This document shows, piece by piece, positions 60,001 to 64,000 of a DNA stretch of 64,000 nt; position 1 is the first letter of the stretch; each line of letters begins with the position of its first letter. A model generated the notes under the pieces. It searched no databases, was not told the origin of the DNA, and saw only the letters and a program-made list of their open reading frames with translations. Position numbers and translations under genes: made by a program. The DNA lies in contig JAEHOE010000061.1 of assembly GCA_016858145.1 (NCBI GenBank), forward strand, positions 124,001 through 188,000, in the 5' to 3' direction. The stretch comes from Edaphochlamys debaryana. Its lineage: Eukaryota; Chlorophyta; Chlorophyceae; Chlamydomonadales.

Positions 60001-61930
60001 GCTGGATGGGTCTCGCCCGTTCACATCCCCGTCACCACCACGGCCACCTAGGGCGTCGTACAGATGTACCCCAGTGGTGCACACTCTGCCGTACGCACAT
60101 GTCGCTTGGGGGCGAGGGGGGCCTCGGGGAGGGCGGTGACGGAGGATCCACGCGGCAGACCGTCTCTGTACTGCCGGTGCACGGTGGCATGCCGGTACCG
60201 AACCGCACGGTGGGGTAGAACGCGATCTTGTTTCTCACGCACGTGCTACGCGTGGCAGTTGGGAGCGGCCCCATGCAAGCAAGGCGGTTTGTAGCTTGGG
60301 GTACTTGGGGGCGTCTTGGACGTCACAGTGCATGTGCTGCATGCGCACAGTGCATGCTGTGCATGCATGCATGCACGCACAGTGCATGTGCTGCATGCGC
60401 ACAGTAGGGTGAAGCTGATCAGCCCGACGGTGCGTGAGAGACCCGTCCGAATTTGGTGGGCCCTCGCACCTCTTCTCATAGGCATCCGTGTCTGTCATGA
60501 CTCGAGCGTGCTTCTCCAGAGGGGTGAATCCAGTCCAGGTGTCAAAGTCGAGGACTTTGTCAATTACGGCGCGATAATAAGCTTCTCTAAACGGACCACA
60601 GAACTGCGTGTGGGGGGGGAGGCGGCAGAGCCAGTGGGTGAGGAACCAAGCAGGCGGAAGCGGGGAAGGCGGACCCAGTGCACATGAGGCAAGGAGGACA
60701 AACGGCGACCGCGGAAGCTTGGCAGAAGGAAGGGTCGCAGCACGGCGCGGTGGACCGGGGCAGACGCACGTGGGATGCAGATGCACGTGGGATGCAGATG
60801 TGAGACACGCCGTGAGTCCTGTGACGTACTCAAGCGCCCCTCGGGGCCGTCTGGCTTGGTGGGCTTGTTCTGCCCCCTCTGCCGCCCCTGTCCTGAGAAG
60901 GGGCTTGTAATCTCCCTCTGACGTCCCTGTCTTGAGAAGCGTGGTGCAAGCTTGCCACATACATCACCCCGGTCGCCCCTGCCTGTTTATTGGCCGCGCA
61001 CGCACGACGCACCCCACCTCGGTCTTGCTTTCAAAGCCGGTGACGCCCAGACTGTACGACACGCACTGCGACAGCTCCCATCTGCTGTGCGCAGGGGCAG
61101 CGGAGGCGGCACGCGCGGAGGCCACACCGGGCAACGAAGTGTTGAGGGGCAAAGAGGGCAAAGTAAAGGGTTGAGTGGGGGGAATTCCTGGGGCCACATG
61201 GTGCATCAGCAAAACAACTGAACATGCGGTTCATCAGTCACACTTGCTGCCCACCTCTGCAGAAAAGCGAGCGTAAAGTCATCTCCTCCCGCGGCGGAGA
61301 AGAGGTCAGGCAGAAACTCGTCCTTGAAGTAGGAGGTACGCTCGGGGCATCTAAGCTTGAAGTCAGACGGCTGATCCCAGTCCGGTATTGTCGAGAAGAA
61401 CTGTATGCAGATCATGCTACACTCCTGATTATCCTGAGCTCTCCTGAGGACGCAGGTGTTATGGGCCGGGGGCGGGGCTGTGGTGTAATTAGTTAGCCAA
61501 GCACGATGGCGACGAGGGCGAGGTAAGCGAGGCAATTGACAGCTGCGCTTGCGGGCTTGTGCGGCGCGTCGCTCGGGGGCCCCCAGGGCCGACGGGGCTG
61601 TGTTGAACCCAGTTCAATCACCGTGTTTCAGTCGCACGCGCACGGACACGCATCTGCTGCCTCCTCCGCGTAGCGGCGTCGAGAAAATTCTTCAAGCCCA
61701 GCTTGGCACGGCGCGTGTGCGGGTCACCGCGAAATTGCATGCCTGGCGTGCGGCATTTCTGGACAGCCACGGACATGAACCAAGCCGGTTGCTACCAGTA
61801 GCAACGTAGGAAAAGCTGTGACATCTCAAGTGAGACCCTGTTCGGCTATAAGCGGGTCCCACCATGCCACATCAACTCACGCCAGAGCGAAGGCCGCTGC
61901 GAGCAGCGCCACGACGGCAGTAGCTCTCAT
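54022..61930 (-). CDS. Multi-domain pherophorin-type extracellular matrix glycoprotein (many exons)
   Basis: Exon 1 (61881-61930) is a signal peptide, MRATAVVALLAAAFAL, with donor GTGAGT. Exon 2 (61255-61443) continues ARAQDNQECSMICIQFFST. Later exons read RWELSQCVSYSLGVTGFESKTE (about 61018-61088), FCGPFREAYYRAVIDKVLDF, NKIAFYPTVRFGTG, a Pro hinge (PPSPPSPRPPSPP), CDYQCIRFKTVMS and CCIEIQQYIITTFFPDV, ATVE with donor GTAAGT (59.4 kb), NEDLPEGVGPAVAQALSY (56.6 kb), a hinge of PSPPKPRVT repeats, CSFHRFRW, a third hinge with poly-Pro (55.25 kb), CDGACFKWTVKQDKRQSVFG, and a final exon ending SWEVASCP-stop. This gives about four Cys-rich pherophorin modules and three hinges. Frameshifts at about 59715 and 56000. 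Secreted hydroxyproline-rich wall protein. Confidence 0.82.
56150..56390. repeat. 30-bp repeats encoding the PSPPKPR hinge
   Basis: About eight 30-base units (GGCTTGGGCGGGGACGGCGT on the plus strand) encode SPPKPRxTP on the minus strand. Confidence 0.85.
57310..58400. repeat. 13-bp minisatellite in a pherophorin intron with higher-order repeat
   Basis: Dozens of CTGCCGCTGGGCG units, 13 bases each, organised into longer repeats that share CCTGAGCCTGGGCGCCACCT at about 57500, 57730 and 57985. It lies inside the roughly 2.7-kb intron between the 59.4- and 56.6-kb exons and produces spurious long ORFs on both strands. Confidence 0.9.
60315..60410. repeat. GCATGTGC/GCACATGC palindromic repeat
   Basis: Two near-identical 35-base copies (GTGCATGTGCTGCATGCGCA) separated by CATGCATGCATGCACGC, able to fold back on themselves; intronic in the pherophorin gene. 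Confidence 0.8.
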
Positions 61931-64000
61931 GTTGATGACGTTTGAATTGAAGTGGTGCTTACTATAGGCCTCCGAAGCGGAAACGTTGCGAGCGGCGGGT
62001 GCGTGCACGCGACTTCGGCGGAGCATACGCATCAGCCCGGCCAGAGCCTGGACCTCAATGCAGCCTACGGGTCGTATATGTGCAAGTACGGTGAGCTTCT
62101 GAGCGGAAGCAGCCCGCGCAAGGAGGTACGCACACTGCATTGGGGCCGAACGCTCCGCCCGCCAGGCCGCAATGCCTCGCTGCCTGACGTTCCATGTTGC
62201 AGACTTGCATGCGACCTATGCGGTGAGACCCATATCCGCTGGCGGGACTGCCCCTGTGCATGTTCACATCCTACGATGTCCGAGCCGCCGCCGCGCGTGA
62301 AGCAGGCGTGCACAATGATGCAGCGAATGCATTCACAGTGTTGAAGGTAAGCTTGACCTACCTGCGGAAGTTGGTTAGGACGGAGCTCCACGGTTGGTTG
62401 CAACGAACATTCATACATTGAACACGGCCGCGCGCTCTGCCGGTCGTGGCTGAAAGAAGCGCGGCACGAACATCCACACAAGCAGTCCAGTCACCTTACT
62501 CGCCGTGGGTCATCGCAGGAGCCCCAAGGTGACACCCGCCCGACAACAAGATGTGTGCGAGGACGGCGGATGTCACTCGCCATCCCGTGTCTACGTTGTC
62601 CAGGATCACCCCACCAGCAACTGCCAGGATCACCCCACCACTGGCAGTTGCTAGGAGCGACCCGCAGCGCAGGCTCCTTTGATTGGCTCGTGTACCTCGA
62701 CGTCCGTGGCGCCCGGCCGCGCGCCCCACCCCGCCCCGCCCCCGCATCGACCCGGCGGCCTGCAAACCCTTAATAAGAGGACTCCCCTTGAGCAAGAGGG
62801 TTGCGTCACTACTGTACTACTTATTCAGCTGTCAATGCGCAACCCGCGACAACCTGTCCCTCAGCTGGTGCTCAGTATCGTAGGGTCCGTCGTTGGGTCA
62901 ATCCTGCGCCGGGCATACCTCTACCGGTAGTCCGGTACACATGACACGAACCACGGAAGCGCGGGCCACCTCAGGCCGACGCCAGTCCGCTCGGTGCGTG
63001 CGTGATTGCAATGAGGGAAGACCCCCGCCCGCCCCGAGGATCACGGGCTTGCCTCCTGCAGCGTTAAGCCAACACGGCGCCCCCTCGGACGGCGGGCAAC
63101 GCCCCCACCAGCAGGGCTTTACCCAACGGCACAGAACTAGGGAAGTCCAGTGGCCCGTAGGTGTACCGCATGCACCTCCCCCTCTCTCCCTCCTCGGTCG
63201 CGGCCACGCAAGAATGAACGGGTGCCACCAGCAGTCCCCTGGCACCACTGAGTCCAAGTAATGCGACGGGCGGGACCGGCCCGCCCCACCCCTGCAAGGA
63301 TACATGCAGGGGTGGCCAGTGTGGCCAAGCAGCAGCAGCAGCAGCGAAGCTGGCAAACATGCGACAAGCGCTGGGCGCCCCCATGGGGGCGAAAAAGGGC
63401 TGAGCCCCTCACCCATCTGCTTTTGGTCCATCGAGCTTAGAGCAAGTGCACCGTGTCGCGACTGCCCTCAGAGAATTGCGCAAGGTTAGCTAGCAACACA
63501 CTCTGACTGAGTACGCGCGTGGAGGTTGAGCCCCCAGGCATGTCGCCGGCATGTTGGAGCGTGGTCGATAACTTTCCCTGCTCTTCATCACAAGCGATAG
63601 GGATAACGAAAGTAAAGCTTGTGGCATCGCGGGCCAGGCGTAAATCGCAGGTTCTTGCGTGACGCAGGCACGCACGCCACACGGGGAAATCCCGGGGGGC
63701 TTCGCCGCCCGAAGAGCCTAACGGCGGCGGCTCAGCCCAAAAAACCTTAGTTGGGGGCGCCGCCGCCAAGCCCAGATCAACAGCCAAGCGGTCTTGCACG
63801 ACAAGCGGGGGCCACCCAGAGCACCCAGCCCGAACACGTACGGTCAGGGGGCGCTGAAGGGGCGCTAGACAAGGATGGCTGCCCTCTGCCCTCTTGCAAA
63901 ACCAAGTGTAACTAATGAAAGCACGGACCAACGCGCGCGTAGGAATCCTCAGGCATGAATGGTTTGGGGGTAAGCAGAACGTACACCTCGCACCTAATCA
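61931..64000. other. Upstream of pherophorin: no gene supported
   Basis: Probable pherophorin promoter at the left edge. The rest has short GC-rich ORFs only. 63350-63800 has the look of dispersed algal repeat DNA (GGGGCTTCGCCGCCCG; GAAAAAGGGCTGAGCCCC), but I cannot name a family. Confidence 0.35.

Noticed and set aside
63593..63612. Partial homing-endonuclease-like site (TAGGGATAAC)
   Set aside because: Only half of a known site and no associated nuclease gene.

Overview
This window looks like the nuclear genome of a volvocine green alga carrying, at least on its left side, giant-virus-derived DNA (an endogenous giant virus block). The algal assignment rests on a multi-exon pherophorin-type gene on the minus strand at 54.0-61.9 kb, a volvocine-style MYND-finger gene at 7.6-10.0 kb, high GC content, phase-0 introns with GT(G/A)AG-type donors, and GC-rich minisatellites. 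The viral assignment rests on a compact set of mostly intronless genes of types known from large DNA viruses: NAD-dependent DNA ligase, an S74-type self-cleaving fibre protein, a mucin-like Thr-rich membrane protein, two GT25-like glycosyltransferases, a permuted NlpC/P60-like protein, a kinesin, a divergent Hsp70 and an alanine-rich coiled-coil protein. The exact host/virus boundaries cannot be fixed from sequence alone.

Layout: 0-2 kb, a Crypton/Ndc10-like tyrosine recombinase split by an internal inversion. 2-7.5 kb, two hypothetical genes, a Thr-rich membrane protein and ligA. 7.6-10 kb, MYND gene. 10.5-12.8 kb, kinesin. 13.0-14.4 kb, an internally deleted transposon whose remaining ORF fuses an IS630/Tc1-type transposase to a Fanzor (eukaryotic TnpB-like) nuclease. 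14.5-15.6 kb, S74 fibre protein. 15.8-25.8 kb, two divergently transcribed intron-rich genes (a Gln/Pro-rich repeat protein and a GNAT acetyltransferase with a coiled-coil tail). 26.4-34.5 kb, a nested mobile-element zone: a perfect 28-bp inverted-repeat pair brackets 7.6 kb that contains a 1,061-bp tandem duplication, a 3.6-kb IS630-Fanzor element with both termini, and the remains of a second Fanzor type. 34.5-47.3 kb, virus-like genes (IQ-motif protein, coiled-coil protein, Hsp70, membrane proteins, glycosyltransferases, BTB-like protein) plus a 448-bp deletion derivative of the IS630-Fanzor element. 48-64 kb, algal DNA with an intron-containing tRNA-Arg-like gene, a segmental duplication, the pherophorin gene and satellite-rich introns.

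The most interesting system is the family of IS630/Tc1-like transposons carrying Fanzor nucleases. Four related loci preserve a common 3' segment (about 130 bases between the Fanzor stop codon and the terminal repeat) in the position expected for the guide (omega) RNA, even in a 448-bp derivative that has lost the nuclease. The autonomous-looking copy carries a frameshift and in-frame stops, one of which is shared between copies.

Caveat: many otherwise well-conserved genes, including the algal pherophorin, contain single-base frameshifts. This may be base-calling error in the assembly rather than gene decay, so 'pseudogene' here means 'broken as read'.
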